Assembly (NCBI RefSeq): GCF_900454025.1
Contig: NZ_UGQM01000001.1
Location: forward strand, 2,170,001 to 2,234,000
DNA from: Mycolicibacterium gilvum
Lineage (GTDB): Bacteria; Actinomycetota; Actinomycetes; Mycobacteriales; Mycobacteriaceae
Length of the DNA stretch: 64,000 nucleotides
Direction: 5' to 3'
Shown: in pieces, positions 51,859-61,103 of the stretch
Numbering within the stretch: position 1 is the stretch's first letter
Layout of the letters: every line of letters starts with the position of its first letter
Notes under the pieces: model-generated
The model's input: only the letters and a program-made list of their open reading frames with translations
The model's database searches: none
What the model was told of the DNA's origin: nothing
Made by a program: the position numbers and the translations under genes

Positions 51859-51895
51859 CTAGCCGCCCGGCCTCGGGGGATACTGGAGCGCAGTC

Positions 51896-52993
51896 ATGCC
51901 TGATCCTCTTCCTCTGGTCTTCGATGCCCCGCGTCGCGCGCTGCCGCCGCGGCATTTCGCCGACCTCGCCGACACCGAGCGCGCCGCAGCCGTCGCCGAT
52001 CTCGGACTGCCCGCATTCCGCGGAAAACAGCTGGCCAACCAGTACTTCGGTCGGTTGATCTCCGATCCGTCGCAGATGACCGACCTTCCCGCCGGTGTGC
52101 GGGACCAGGTGGCGGCCGCGCTGTTCCCGGCGCTGCTGGAAACCGCCCGCGAGATCGAATGCGACCGCGGCGAGACGCGCAAGGTGCTGTGGCGTGCGGT
52201 CGACAAGACGACGTTCGAGTCGGTGCTGATGCGCTATCCCGACCGCAACACCGTGTGCATCTCGTCACAGGCCGGGTGCGGGATGGCCTGCCCGTTCTGC
52301 GCGACCGGCCAGGGCGGTCTGAAGCGGAACCTGTCCACCGCCGAGATCCTGGAGCAGGTCCGCTTCGCGAGCGCCGAGCTGCGTGATCGCGACGGGGGCC
52401 GGCTGTCGAACATCGTCTTCATGGGCATGGGGGAGCCGCTCGCCAACTACAACCGCGTGGTCGCGGCGGTCCGAAGGATCACCGCATCATCTCCTCATGG
52501 CTTCGGTATCTCCGCGCGGTCGGTGACGGTGTCGACCGTCGGACTGGCACCGGCGATCCGCAAGCTGGCCGACGAGAAACTCAACGTCACGCTGGCCGTG
52601 TCGCTGCACACGCCCGACGACGAACTGCGCGACACACTGGTGCCGGTGAACAACCGCTGGAAGGTCGACGAAGTCCTCGACGCAGCGCGCTATTACGCCG
52701 ACCTGACCGGCCGCCGGGTCTCGATCGAATACGCGTTGATCCGCGATGTGAACGACCAGCCGTGGCGCGCCGATCTTCTCGGCAGGAAGCTGCACGCCAA
52801 ACTCGGACCGCTGGTGCACGTCAACCTGATCCCGCTCAACCCGACGCCGGGCAGCGAGTGGGACGCGAGTCCCAAACCGGTCGAGCGCGAGTTCGTCCGC
52901 CGGGTCCGCGCCAAAGGTGTGTCCTGCACGGTACGTGACACCCGCGGCCGCGAAATCGCCGCCGCCTGTGGCCAATTGGCCGCGCAGGGCTGA
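51896..52993 (+). CDS. rlmN: Dual-specificity rRNA/tRNA methyltransferase RlmN
   Basis: 365 residues. The radical SAM cluster motif CxxxCxxC is in [20 protein letters not shown], with [38 protein letters not shown] and the C-terminal Cys in [20 protein letters not shown]. It methylates C2 of A2503 in 23S rRNA and A37 in some tRNAs. GGAGCG precedes the ATG at 51896. The gene is now 1.46 kb from cdsA because of the insertion sequence; only 34 bp remain between the IS and the start, so its promoter may lie in the IS. Confidence 0.97.
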   Translation: MPDPLPLVFDAPRRALPPRHFADLADTERAAAVADLGLPAFRGKQLANQYFGRLISDPSQMTDLPAGVRDQVAAALFPALLETAREIECDRGETRKVLWRAVDKTTFESVLMRYPDRNTVCISSQAGCGMACPFCATGQGGLKRNLSTAEILEQVRFASAELRDRDGGRLSNIVFMGMGEPLANYNRVVAAVRRITASSPHGFGISARSVTVSTVGLAPAIRKLADEKLNVTLAVSLHTPDDELRDTLVPVNNRWKVDEVLDAARYYADLTGRRVSIEYALIRDVNDQPWRADLLGRKLHAKLGPLVHVNLIPLNPTPGSEWDASPKPVEREFVRRVRAKGVSCTVRDTRGREIAAACGQLAAQG

Positions 52994-52997
52994 GCCT

Positions 52998-53459
52998 CTA
53001 GGACGGTCCGCCCGGACGGTTCACGAACCACACGTTGTCCTCGCGCAGATGACGGCTGCGCCAGCCGTCCGAGGTCCGCACGAGCTCATGGTGGTAGTAC
53101 CCGCCGCAGGAACTCTGCTCGGCCATGCCGGGTAACTGCATCGGGTTGTAGAACATCGCGCGGACACTCGCGGTGTCGGAACCGCGTTCGAGCACCTCGA
53201 TATTGGTGATGTAGTGCATCGTCCATGGAATCGCCTCGAACGCCGCGCTGAACAGGTCGGCGATCTCGTCCCGCGATCCCGGCGGGATGCCGGCCGACGA
53301 GTAGTCGATGTGCGCGTCCTCGGTGAACACTGAGCGATACAGGTCCCAGTCCTTGGTGTCGACGGCCCGGGCGTAGCGGTACAGCAGCGCGTGGATCTCC
53401 AGTTCGTCGGCGAACCCCGGCTCGCTCATCATCTGTCGTTCGCTCGCAAGCTCCCTCAC
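52998..53459 (-). CDS. SnoaL/NTF2-like protein
   Basis: 153 residues of the nuclear-transport-factor-2-like cone fold. ELEIHALLYRYARAVDTKDW, SVFTEDAHIDYSSAG and GYYHHELVRTSDGWRSRHLR are typical of the small polyketide-cyclase/dehydratase or ketosteroid-isomerase-like branch. The GTG at 53459 overlaps the aldehyde dehydrogenase stop by 4 bp; ATG at 53432 is an alternative start. It may isomerise or dehydrate an intermediate of the same pathway. Convergent with rlmN, 4 bp apart. Confidence 0.8.
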   Translation of the reverse strand: MRELASERQMMSEPGFADELEIHALLYRYARAVDTKDWDLYRSVFTEDAHIDYSSAGIPPGSRDEIADLFSAAFEAIPWTMHYITNIEVLERGSDTASVRAMFYNPMQLPGMAEQSSCGGYYHHELVRTSDGWRSRHLREDNVWFVNRPGGPS

Positions 53460-54943
53460 TGGTCGGGCATGCCGATCGTCTTGGCGTCCAGGTACTCCTT
53501 GTAACCCTCTTCGCCGTTTCGGTAGCCCAGGCCGCTCTGCTTGGTGCCGCCGAACGGGGATCCGATACCGAAGTGGCTCTTGCCGTTGATGGTCACGTTG
53601 CCGGTCCGCATCCGCGTCGCGACGGCGAACGCGCGCTCCAGATCGCCGCCGCTGACTTCACCGGAGAGGCCGTAGATGCTGTTGTTGGCGATCGCGACGG
53701 CGTCCTCGTCGGTGTCGTACGGCGTGACCGTCAGGACGGGCCCGAAGATCTCCTCCTGCGCCACCTGCGAATCGGGGTCGACGTCGGCGAGCAGCGTGGG
53801 CTGGGTGTAGTAGCCGACGGGCAGGTTCTCCGGGATCCCGCCGCCGGTGACCAGTCGGGCGCCCGAATCGATACCGGATTTGATCAGGCCGAGCACCTTC
53901 TGGCGCTGGGTGTCGCTGATCTGGGGTCCCTGCATGATGCCCGGTGTCCACGGGTCGCCGACGGGGAAGTTCTCCATCATGTTCTTGAGGATCTCGATGC
54001 CCTCGTCATACCGGCTGCGCGGCAACAGGATCCGACTCGGCAGGATGCAGCTCTGTCCCGACATCACACACGCCATCATCGCGGCCATCGACAGGGCGCT
54101 GTTGAAGTCGGCGTCGTCGAGCACGATGTGCGCGGACTTGCCGCCGAGTTCGAGCAGCGTCTTCTTCACCGTCGAGGCTCCGGCGGCCAGGATCGCCCGG
54201 CCGGTGGCCGTCGAGCCGGTGAACGTGATCATGTCCACCCGCGGGTCCGACGACAACGCGGCGCCCACCTCGTTGGCGTTGGAGACGACCACGTTGAACA
54301 CCCCGGCGGGGATGTCGGTCTCCTCGGCGACGATGCGGCCGTACTCGCTACCCGACCACGGGGTCAGCTGGGCCGGCTTGAGCACGACGGTATTGCCGGC
54401 CATCAGCGCGGGCACCGTCTCGGCGATGTTGAGGTAGAACGGCACGTTCCACGGGGTGATCGCGCCTACGACGCCGACGGCCTCGTAGTGGATCTTGCGC
54501 CGCGCCGGACCCAGCGGGGTGTCGTGGACGCCGTTGTCCACCAGATAGTCGAAGTTCCTGCCGTGCTCGGCCCAGTGTCTGACTTCCTCGATCGGGCTCT
54601 CGATCTGGCTTCCCGTGACGCTGACCGGGCAGCCGACCTCGGTGATCAGGATCCGACGCAGCCGCTCCTTGTTGCGCTCCAGCGCCTCGTGCAGCTGGGT
54701 CAGGCAGTGGTACCGGAAGTCCAGATCGCGCGACCAGTCGGTGGTGTCGAAAGCCCGACGTGCCGCACCGACCGCACGGGACATGTCGTCGACCGTCCCG
54801 TCGGTCGCCACGCCGGCCACCTGCTCGCTGGCGGGATGGATCACATCGAATGTGGCTCCGCTGCCGGTGTTTTGCAATTCCCCGTCGATGAGCATGCGCT
54901 CGTCGCCCGCAAGTACCCCGGTCTCTGTCTCCGCTGTCGTCAT
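53456..54943 (-). CDS. Aldehyde dehydrogenase family protein
   Basis: 495 residues. GVVGAITPWNVPFYLNIAET, FTGSTATGRAILAAGASTVK, LELGGKSAHIVLDDADF (Glu) and VMSGQSCILPSRILLPRSRY with the nucleophile Cys are all present, plus EEIFGPVLTVTPYD and the closing SPFGGTKQSGLGYRNGEEGY. It shares the layout of the 15142 enzyme, including the ILLPRSRYDEG block, so the two are paralogues. The ATG at 54943 lies only 11 bp from the conserved operator-like site. Forms an operon with the NTF2-like gene. Confidence 0.92.
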   Translation of the reverse strand: MTTAETETGVLAGDERMLIDGELQNTGSGATFDVIHPASEQVAGVATDGTVDDMSRAVGAARRAFDTTDWSRDLDFRYHCLTQLHEALERNKERLRRILITEVGCPVSVTGSQIESPIEEVRHWAEHGRNFDYLVDNGVHDTPLGPARRKIHYEAVGVVGAITPWNVPFYLNIAETVPALMAGNTVVLKPAQLTPWSGSEYGRIVAEETDIPAGVFNVVVSNANEVGAALSSDPRVDMITFTGSTATGRAILAAGASTVKKTLLELGGKSAHIVLDDADFNSALSMAAMMACVMSGQSCILPSRILLPRSRYDEGIEILKNMMENFPVGDPWTPGIMQGPQISDTQRQKVLGLIKSGIDSGARLVTGGGIPENLPVGYYTQPTLLADVDPDSQVAQEEIFGPVLTVTPYDTDEDAVAIANNSIYGLSGEVSGGDLERAFAVATRMRTGNVTINGKSHFGIGSPFGGTKQSGLGYRNGEEGYKEYLDAKTIGMPDQ

Positions 54944-54954
54944 GGATGACAGCT

Positions 54955-54978
54955 TTACAAGTTTTCAGCCGAGTGTCA
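54955..54978. promoter_or_regulatory. Operator-like site upstream of aldehyde dehydrogenase
   Basis: TTACAA-N12-GTGTCA. Within CTTTACAA-N11-AGTGTCACG it matches the sites at 61660 and 63608 exactly, including spacing. Confidence 0.7.
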
Positions 54979-54989
54979 CGTGTTTTCGC

Positions 54990-55532
54990 TTAGCTGGTCT
55001 TAATTCCGACGGCATGGCGCAACTGTGCCAGGAACTGGTCGTCGTCGTCGGCGCGCACGATGTAGTGACAGACGGCGACGCGGACCGCGGTGGCGGCCTT
55101 GACGGCGCCGTTCGCGCCGGGCAGCAGCTTCTCCAGCTGGGCGCGCATCAGCGGGATGATGTGCGCGAGGCGGGAGATGACGACCTCGGGTTCGATGTCG
55201 ACGAGACGTACGCCCGAATAGGACTGTTGATATTCGACGATGAAGCGCATCGCGGCGTCGACGCGCTCGGTGCCGCGCAGGCCCGCGGTGGCCTTGAGGA
55301 TGCCGGTCTCGAACATCTCGCGCTCGTGGACGCCGAACGCCTCGAGCAGCGCCTGCTTGTCGGCGAACCAGCGGTACAGGGTGGGGCGGGAGACCCCGGC
55401 CTGCAGGGCAACCTCCGAGAGGCTCAACTTGGTCTGGCCGCTGCGGCCGAGCACTTCGGCGGTCGCGGCGAGGATCCGCTGCCGCGTCGACACGTCGTCG
55501 GGCGTCTGGGCGTCGTCTGCAGGTTGGTTCAC
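54990..55532 (-). CDS. TetR/AcrR family transcriptional regulator
   Basis: 180 residues. The helix-turn-helix is LSLSEVALQAGVSRPTLYRW, FADKQALLEAF, in a TetR N-terminal domain opened by STRQRILAATAEVLGRSGQT. The ligand domain contains IVEYQQSYSGVRLVDIEPEV. It is a close paralogue of the 61104 regulator, with near-identical recognition helices (SRPTLYRxFADK), so both may read the same operator. Lies just upstream of the aldehyde dehydrogenase gene on the same strand. Confidence 0.93.
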   Translation of the reverse strand: MNQPADDAQTPDDVSTRQRILAATAEVLGRSGQTKLSLSEVALQAGVSRPTLYRWFADKQALLEAFGVHEREMFETGILKATAGLRGTERVDAAMRFIVEYQQSYSGVRLVDIEPEVVISRLAHIIPLMRAQLEKLLPGANGAVKAATAVRVAVCHYIVRADDDDQFLAQLRHAVGIKTS

Positions 55533-55545
55533 GTACCGGCCTTAC

Positions 55546-55569
55546 TTACGGGTTCGAGGTAGATCGTAA
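55546..55569. promoter_or_regulatory. Degenerate operator-like site upstream of TetR gene
   Basis: TTACGG-N12-TCGTAA. It has the same 24-bp frame as the other sites in the cluster with three mismatches from TTACAA/TTGTAA. Located 14 bp before the TetR start, suggesting autoregulation. Confidence 0.5.
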
Positions 55570-55625
55570 AGCGCCACGCAGCCTCGGGCGGGCGGCGCGC
55601 GGGGCGTCCTTGATCACACAGGCGA

Positions 55626-56774
55626 TCACAGGTTCTTCTCCAGCAGGGCGACCGTCTCAAGGTCGTCCAACGCCTCCAGCGCACGTTCGAGTCCCTTCAT
55701 CGCGATGTCCTCGACCTGCATGCCTCCCATGCCGACGGTGATCAGCGTCGCGACGTACGGATACAGGGCGGCCTGTCGGTAGCGGTCCCACAGGTCGTCG
55801 CGGTCGAGCTCGGGTCCGCCGCCGGCCGCCAGCGCACGCCGGTACACCTCCAGCAGTTCGCGTTGGGATTCCCGGCGCCTCTCGGCGGTCATCGATGTGG
55901 TCAGCGTGTAGGCGAGTTCACGGCTGGGATGGCCGCGGCGGACGGCCTGCCAGTCCAGCAGCCCGGCCTGCCCGGCGCGAAAATACAGATTGCCCGGGTG
56001 GGCGTCACCGTGCATGACGGTGTGCGGTCCGCGGTCGATCAACGCCGCGGCTGCCCGGTAGTTCTCGTCGATGAAGCGGCCGCGTGCGACCGGTAACGCG
56101 GAGCGCTCGGCGAGTCTGCGCGCGGAGGTGCGCAGCAGCGGCGCGGTGAGCAGCGAGGCGCTGTCCTCCGAGGCGGAGTACAGCCAGCCCAACGGTCCGG
56201 CGCCCCGGCGCCCGGGCAGCCTGCCCCAGAACGTCGCGTGCAGCCGGGCCAGGAGCTCGACGACGAGCGCGGCGCGGTCGGCGTCGATGGGGTGGAGGGT
56301 GTCGGGGAACTCGCACGGACCGGCCGACGCATCGGCGAGATCCTCCAGGATCAGCACGAAGCGCCCGGTGCGGGGGTCGAAGCGCGACCCGTGGCAGCGG
56401 GGCACGCCGGTCAGTTCGGCCGACAGATGGCTGTAGAACCGCGTCTCGGTGTCGGCGAGGTTGCCGAGTTCACCCATCAGCCGGGTGGCGACGGTCTCGG
56501 CCGCCATCTTGACGAACACGGTCGCCGGTACGCCGTCGCCGGTCAGGGCCAGTCGGGCTCGCGACGAGGTGCCGGCATCGCCGTCGAGTACGGCCACCGA
56601 GGTGACCGATCGGCCCATCAGCGACGACATCGCGGCGGGGTCGAGGTCGCCGATGGTGCGGGGCAGGGGGAGCAGACGTCCGATGAGCGTGTCGGTGCCG
56701 ATTCGGCGTACGCCGCGACCAAGATGCGAGGCGAGCCCCACGGCGGACGCGATCCGCTCGGACAGGACGGACAC
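55626..56774 (-). CDS. Aminoglycoside-phosphotransferase-like kinase (APH family)
   Basis: 382 residues with the APH/choline-kinase fold. FVKMAAETVATRLMGELGNL carries the ATP-binding Lys, HTVMHGDAHPGNLYF is the Brenner motif with catalytic Asp and Asn, and AGLLDWQAVRRGHPSRELAY supplies the metal-binding Asp. In mycobacterial lipid clusters such proteins probably phosphorylate a small hydroxylated metabolite; antibiotic resistance is unlikely from context. It is divergent from the CoA-transferase gene across a shared operator-like site. Confidence 0.83.
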   Translation of the reverse strand: MSVLSERIASAVGLASHLGRGVRRIGTDTLIGRLLPLPRTIGDLDPAAMSSLMGRSVTSVAVLDGDAGTSSRARLALTGDGVPATVFVKMAAETVATRLMGELGNLADTETRFYSHLSAELTGVPRCHGSRFDPRTGRFVLILEDLADASAGPCEFPDTLHPIDADRAALVVELLARLHATFWGRLPGRRGAGPLGWLYSASEDSASLLTAPLLRTSARRLAERSALPVARGRFIDENYRAAAALIDRGPHTVMHGDAHPGNLYFRAGQAGLLDWQAVRRGHPSRELAYTLTTSMTAERRRESQRELLEVYRRALAAGGGPELDRDDLWDRYRQAALYPYVATLITVGMGGMQVEDIAMKGLERALEALDDLETVALLEKNL

Positions 56775-56809
56775 ACGAGCCTCCTAGGCTTGAAAACGCG
56801 GCAACAGGT

Positions 56810-56833
56810 TTACAAGATAGCGGGAATTTGTAA
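56810..56833. promoter_or_regulatory. Operator-like palindrome, APH / CoA-transferase divergent promoter
   Basis: TTACAA-N12-TTGTAA, a perfect 6-bp inverted repeat in the 94-bp gap between the two divergent genes. It is the best-symmetric member of the six-site set. Confidence 0.75.
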
Positions 56834-56868
56834 GATCCGACCCGCTTCTCGGCAGGAGAGGACGAAGT

Positions 56869-58059
56869 ATGGCGGGTCCGCTGGAGGGCGTCAGGGTCGT
56901 CGAGCTCGGGGTGTGGGTGGCGGGCCCCGCGGCCGGCGGCATCCTCGCGGACTGGGGCGCCGACGTCGTCAAGATCGAGCCGCCCACCGGCGATCCGGCC
57001 CGCACGTTCGGGCGGATGCTCGGCATCCCCCCTCAGGACCGACATCACGTCAGCCCGCCGTTCCAGATGGACAACCGCGGGAAGCGCAGCGTCGTGCTCG
57101 ACCTGGCGTCACCGGACGGGCGACGCAGCGCGCGCGAGCTGATCGACGGGGCCGATGTCTTCGTGACCAACATCCGCGTGGGCGGCCTCCGGCGCATCGG
57201 GCTGGATTTCGAGGCGCTGGCCGCGGCGAACCCGCGGCTGGTCTACGGGTTGATCACCGGCTACGGCACCGAGGGGCCCGACGCGGACCGGCCGGCCTAC
57301 GACGTCGCGGCGTTCTGGGCGCGGGCGGGCCTGGCCCATCTGCTCACCCGTCCCGGCGATGTGCCTCCGTTCCAGCGCGGCGGGATGGGCGACCACATGG
57401 CGGGGATGACGCTGGCCGGCGCGATCTGTGCCGCGCTGGTCGCGCGGGCGCGCACCGGAACCGGGCAGTTGGTGTCGACGTCGCTGTACCGGCAGGGCGC
57501 CTACACCGTGAGCTTCGACCTGACCACGTTCCTGATCACCGGCAATCCCATCGCGATCGGGCAGCGTGAGGTGATGGGCAACCCGTGCATGAACAACTAC
57601 AGCGCCGCCGACGGCAAGCGCTTCTGGCTCGTCGGTCTGCAGGGGGATCGGCACTGGCCCGCGCTGTGCGCGGCTGTGCAGCGGCCGGATTGGCCGACCG
57701 ACGAACGCTTCGCCACGGGCCGGGCGCGGGCGGCCAACGCCGCCGAGCTGATCGCCGAACTCGACGCCATCTTCGCCCGCAGAACGCTGGCGGAGTGGAC
57801 GGAGGTGTTCGCCGCGCACCCCGATCTGTTCTGGTCGCCGATCAACTCGATGGAGGACGTGATCGGCGACGAGCAGTTCCACGCCGCGGGCGGGATCGTC
57901 TACGTTCCCGACGACGAGGCCGGGTCCGTCCCGATGGTGGCCACACCGGCGGACTTTCACGGCACACCGGCGCAGATACGCTGCAGCGCACCGGAACTCG
58001 GGGCGCACACCGAGGAGGTGCTCACCGAGCTCGCTCAGCGCACGAATCGCTCGACGTAG
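56869..58059 (+). CDS. CoA-transferase family III (CaiB/BaiF) protein
   Basis: 396 residues. LEGVRVVELGVWVAGPAAGG, LADWGADVVKIEPPTGDPAR and FQMDNRGKRSVVLDL are the family III features; the active-site Asp is in GGMGDHMAGMTLAGAICAAL. It moves CoA onto a carboxylic acid substrate. It starts 36 bp beyond the operator-like palindrome and its last 25 bp overlap the convergent sulfotransferase gene. Sequence patterns differ clearly from the 22919 paralogue, so the substrates likely differ. Confidence 0.9.
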   Translation: MAGPLEGVRVVELGVWVAGPAAGGILADWGADVVKIEPPTGDPARTFGRMLGIPPQDRHHVSPPFQMDNRGKRSVVLDLASPDGRRSARELIDGADVFVTNIRVGGLRRIGLDFEALAAANPRLVYGLITGYGTEGPDADRPAYDVAAFWARAGLAHLLTRPGDVPPFQRGGMGDHMAGMTLAGAICAALVARARTGTGQLVSTSLYRQGAYTVSFDLTTFLITGNPIAIGQREVMGNPCMNNYSAADGKRFWLVGLQGDRHWPALCAAVQRPDWPTDERFATGRARAANAAELIAELDAIFARRTLAEWTEVFAAHPDLFWSPINSMEDVIGDEQFHAAGGIVYVPDDEAGSVPMVATPADFHGTPAQIRCSAPELGAHTEEVLTELAQRTNRST

Positions 58060-59264
58060 GGAGCGAAGCGCCTGCGCAACTCGTCCCTGTCGAGACCGAG
58101 ATCCTCGGCCCGGTAGTCGACCGTGCCCAGCCGGCCCCTCGTGTGCCCGGCGAGGTATTCGGTGACCGCGGCGCGGGATTCGTCGCTCGGGGTGTATCCG
58201 GCGGTGTCCCAGACCCGTTGCACCATCGCCAGATCGTCGGCCATGAACTCGTCGAAGCGCACGTCGATGGTGCGCTCGGCCGGCAGCTTGTCGTGATCGC
58301 GCAGGCACGCCGAGAGCATCTTGTCGATGCGGTCGATCCAGTAGCCGGCGACTGTCGGCACGTCGACCTCGTCGACGCTCATCCGCATGGTGTAGGTCAT
58401 CATCGTGGCCATCGACACCGAGACGTCGACGGGATCGCGGTGGGTGACGATGAACGTCGCGTCCGGGAACACGTTCATGATGGGCACGAACTGTTCCAGA
58501 TGCTGGGGGCTCTTGAGCACCCAGCGGCGCGTGCTGCCGTCCTGGTGGGAGAGCACCTGCAGCATCATCCGGAGGAACTGGTAGCCCGGCGTCTGGTCGT
58601 GGTCGCGCAGGTAGTCCGACCACCGCGGCAGGTGGGTCAGCGTGGTGAAGAACCCGCTGGAGAAGTCCTGCACCATCAACCCGATGTCCTCGTGGATGTG
58701 GTCGACGGTCATCTCGTGCATCAGCTGGAAATACGGCATCAAGGTGTTGGAGATGTTCAGCGCGTCCCCGGTGCGCTGTCGGCGCGGCTCGATCGTGCCC
58801 TCCTCGCCGGGCGGGGGCAGCGGCTCCTGGGCCTCCCAGTAGGGGAGGGAGCGCAACGCCGGGTCGGCGGCGAGCATGCTGTGCAGGTGGGTGGTCCCGG
58901 TCCGGGGCAGGCCCGCGATGATCATCGGCGCCGCGATGTCGATGTCGAAGACCTCGGGATGGCGTTTGAGATGGTCGACGACCTGCAGCCGGCCTTTGAG
59001 GAACGTCAGCATCAACGAGAACGCATACGTCCGACCGAAGGACGTCAGCCCGGGGAGCTCCTCGAAAGCCTGCAGCAGCACCGACATTCGTTCCCGGTAG
59101 CCCTGGTCGCCGAAATCGGTCAGGCCCGTCTGTGCGGACGCCTGCTCGTGCAGGGCCTCGGCGGTCAGCGGGCAGTACGGCGCCATCGCGGCCATCCCGT
59201 CGATGATCACCTGCGCCTGCGGCGTGAACGTCGGGCGGGCGAGATCGGTGATGTGCACGGCCAC
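58035..59264 (-). CDS. Sulfotransferase family protein
   Basis: 409 residues. The PAPS 5'-phosphosulfate loop is PMIIAGLPRTGTTHLHSMLA and the 3'-phosphate-binding region is FPDATFIVTHRDPVDVSVSM. RRWVLKSPQHLEQF is typical of the sulfotransferase-3 group in mycobacteria. It would transfer sulfate from PAPS to a hydroxyl of a lipid or xenobiotic. GTG at 59264 is used, with no obvious ribosome-binding site; downstream starts are possible. It is divergent from the DUF1214 gene with an operator-like site in the 74-bp gap. Confidence 0.87.
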   Translation of the reverse strand: MAVHITDLARPTFTPQAQVIIDGMAAMAPYCPLTAEALHEQASAQTGLTDFGDQGYRERMSVLLQAFEELPGLTSFGRTYAFSLMLTFLKGRLQVVDHLKRHPEVFDIDIAAPMIIAGLPRTGTTHLHSMLAADPALRSLPYWEAQEPLPPPGEEGTIEPRRQRTGDALNISNTLMPYFQLMHEMTVDHIHEDIGLMVQDFSSGFFTTLTHLPRWSDYLRDHDQTPGYQFLRMMLQVLSHQDGSTRRWVLKSPQHLEQFVPIMNVFPDATFIVTHRDPVDVSVSMATMMTYTMRMSVDEVDVPTVAGYWIDRIDKMLSACLRDHDKLPAERTIDVRFDEFMADDLAMVQRVWDTAGYTPSDESRAAVTEYLAGHTRGRLGTVDYRAEDLGLDRDELRRRFAPYVERFVR

Positions 59265-59294
59265 GGCGGGGACGCTACTCGACCATTACAGAAC

Positions 59295-59317
59295 TTACAA
59301 GCAGTGTTGCTTTGTAA
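59295..59317. promoter_or_regulatory. Operator-like palindrome, sulfotransferase / DUF1214 divergent promoter
   Basis: TTACAA-N11-TTGTAA with extended symmetry (TTACAAGCA...TGC-T-TTGTAA). The spacer is one base shorter than at the other sites. Confidence 0.65.
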
Positions 59318-59338
59318 ATTTGTCGATATCATGCTGCC

Positions 59339-60487
59339 ATGTCCTCCACCGAGAGCGCGGCCGCATGGCGCGAATTACTGTCTGCCTTCGCCGAATTCGA
59401 CAACCAGTTCCTCGACGGGCCGAAAGCGGTGCGGGGTCAGACGGCGGTCGCCGAGGGGTACCAGAACCTCGCGACGATGCTCGCCCTGTCCCTGGACATG
59501 CACTTCTTCGCCGATCCGGTGGCGCCGCGTTTCCTCGACACGCTGACTCCCTTCCGGCCCGACCGTCGTTGGGGCGGAGACAACACCGACTGCTACTACG
59601 GGTATGCGGTCGTCGACCCGCGCCGCACCTACCGCGTCAGCGGTACACCGAACGACAGCGTCATGTACTCGATCACCGTGTACAACGAACCCGAGCCCGG
59701 AGCGTGGCCCAACCGCACCGTCGGCCTGCTCTACGACACCGACATGCCGATCGGGGAGGACGGCCGCTTCTCGTGCGTCCTCGGCCCGCGGCGTCCCGAC
59801 GGCTACGGCGGTCCCTTCATCGAACTCGCCCCCGATGCCCGCGGCATCATCACCCGTGACTATCACGAGCATCCCGAGTCCGGGGTCCGCGTCGAGTGGG
59901 ACATCGAGGTCGTCGACCACGCCGGCCTTGAGGTCGTGCCGGCGAAATCCGATGCCGACGTGGCGAGATCGTTGCGCGCGACGCTGCGGTTCGCCCAGGA
60001 CATGTATGCGCTGATCCCACTGATCCTGGCCGAACGCAAGCCTGTGGAGCTGGCCGACGGACAGTCGCTGAGTCTGAACACCCTCGCTCCGCCGTACCGT
60101 GCCGGCGCTGCGACGCACGGCTTCTCGATGCAGGACGCGTGTTACAGCCTCGGTGGGTTCTCGCTGGAACCCGGTGAGGCGCTGGTGATCACCTCGACAC
60201 ACCCGAGGTGCCGGTTCTGGAACCTGACGCTGTGGAATCAGTACATGGCCGCGCTCGACGTCGAATACGGCAGGGCCGGAATCAATTCCGGATCGGCGGT
60301 GCCGAACTCCGACGGTTCGGTCACCATTGTGGTGAGTACCGAGCAGCTCGCTCATCCCAACGCGCTGTCGACCAAGGGGCACCCGGAGGGGTTGATGTCG
60401 TTCCGCTGGTTCCTCAGTGACGACCTCCCTGAGCGTCCGGTCGCCGAGGTGGTGCCGGTCGCACAGGCACCGGTGTCGGTCAGCTGA
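59339..60487 (+). CDS. DUF1214 domain protein
   Basis: 382 residues. DCYYGYAVVDPRRTYRVSGT and the late GEALVITSTHPRCRFWNLTL with WFLSDDLPERP are DUF1214 features. The family has a jelly-roll-like fold and no proven reaction; members are common in mycobacterial catabolic clusters. The protein lacks a signal peptide. The start lies 21 bp after the operator-like site, and its end overlaps the convergent TetR gene by 8 bp. Confidence 0.8.
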   Translation: MSSTESAAAWRELLSAFAEFDNQFLDGPKAVRGQTAVAEGYQNLATMLALSLDMHFFADPVAPRFLDTLTPFRPDRRWGGDNTDCYYGYAVVDPRRTYRVSGTPNDSVMYSITVYNEPEPGAWPNRTVGLLYDTDMPIGEDGRFSCVLGPRRPDGYGGPFIELAPDARGIITRDYHEHPESGVRVEWDIEVVDHAGLEVVPAKSDADVARSLRATLRFAQDMYALIPLILAERKPVELADGQSLSLNTLAPPYRAGAATHGFSMQDACYSLGGFSLEPGEALVITSTHPRCRFWNLTLWNQYMAALDVEYGRAGINSGSAVPNSDGSVTIVVSTEQLAHPNALSTKGHPEGLMSFRWFLSDDLPERPVAEVVPVAQAPVSVS

Positions 60488-61094
60488 CGGGGCCGGCGCC
60501 CGCTGCCATCGCAGGACCGATCCACAACCGCAGGTACTCGCGCAGCGCGACCGGATCACGCGGCGGGTCCGGCGGTGCGATCACCATGGACTGGATCATC
60601 CGCAGCAGGAACTCCACCAGATCGTCCATCCGGCTTCCGCCGAAACCCGCTGATGCCCAGTCGATTCGGGTGTTCTCGAGCATCTCGCGCGAGCGCCGCA
60701 CCGCGGCCGGCATCACCATCTGACGGCTCATCACCCGTGTCCGGTCGGTTTCCAGCATCGTCGCCAGCAGCGGTTCGTGGGGCAACTTCTCGATCAGATA
60801 CGCGACGGCTTCGACGAGGAAGTCGGTGGCGTCCTCGAGCCTGACCGCCATCCGGCCGATCCGCGCCGTCCAGTGGTCGAGTGCGATTTCGGCCGCCGCG
60901 GCCAGCAGCTCGTCGGTGGAGCCGAAGTGGCGATAGATGGTGGGTCGGGTGATCCCGAGATCGGCGGCCACCTCGGTCAGCGTGGTCAGGCGCGGCCCCC
61001 GGCGCTCGATGCTGGCCAGTGCGGCGCGCAGGATGCGGTCACGCGCTTCGGCGTCATCGGTGGGCGGGACCCCGCCCCATCCCTTGCGCCCCAT
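60480..61094 (-). CDS. TetR/AcrR family transcriptional regulator
   Basis: 204 residues. ARDRILRAALASIERRGPRL leads into the helix-turn-helix LTEVAADLGITRPTIYRHFG, STDELLAAA. The ligand-binding part follows (TDFLVEAVAYLIEKLPHEPL). It is 9 bp downstream of another TetR gene on the same strand, so the two are co-transcribed from the operator-like site at 61660. Its recognition helix differs from that of the neighbour, so it probably binds a different or additional site. Confidence 0.92.
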   Translation of the reverse strand: MGRKGWGGVPPTDDAEARDRILRAALASIERRGPRLTTLTEVAADLGITRPTIYRHFGSTDELLAAAAEIALDHWTARIGRMAVRLEDATDFLVEAVAYLIEKLPHEPLLATMLETDRTRVMSRQMVMPAAVRRSREMLENTRIDWASAGFGGSRMDDLVEFLLRMIQSMVIAPPDPPRDPVALREYLRLWIGPAMAAGAGPVS

Positions 61095-61103
61095 GGGGGC
61101 ACT

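Noticed and set aside
55626..56774. Antibiotic resistance gene (aminoglycoside phosphotransferase)
   Set aside because: The fold matches, but the lipid-pathway context and lack of similarity to known resistance enzymes by eye make a metabolic kinase more likely.
57585..59546. 653-codon open frame across the CoA-transferase and sulfotransferase genes
   Set aside because: It crosses two well-supported genes in another frame and shows no motif; a GC-bias shadow.
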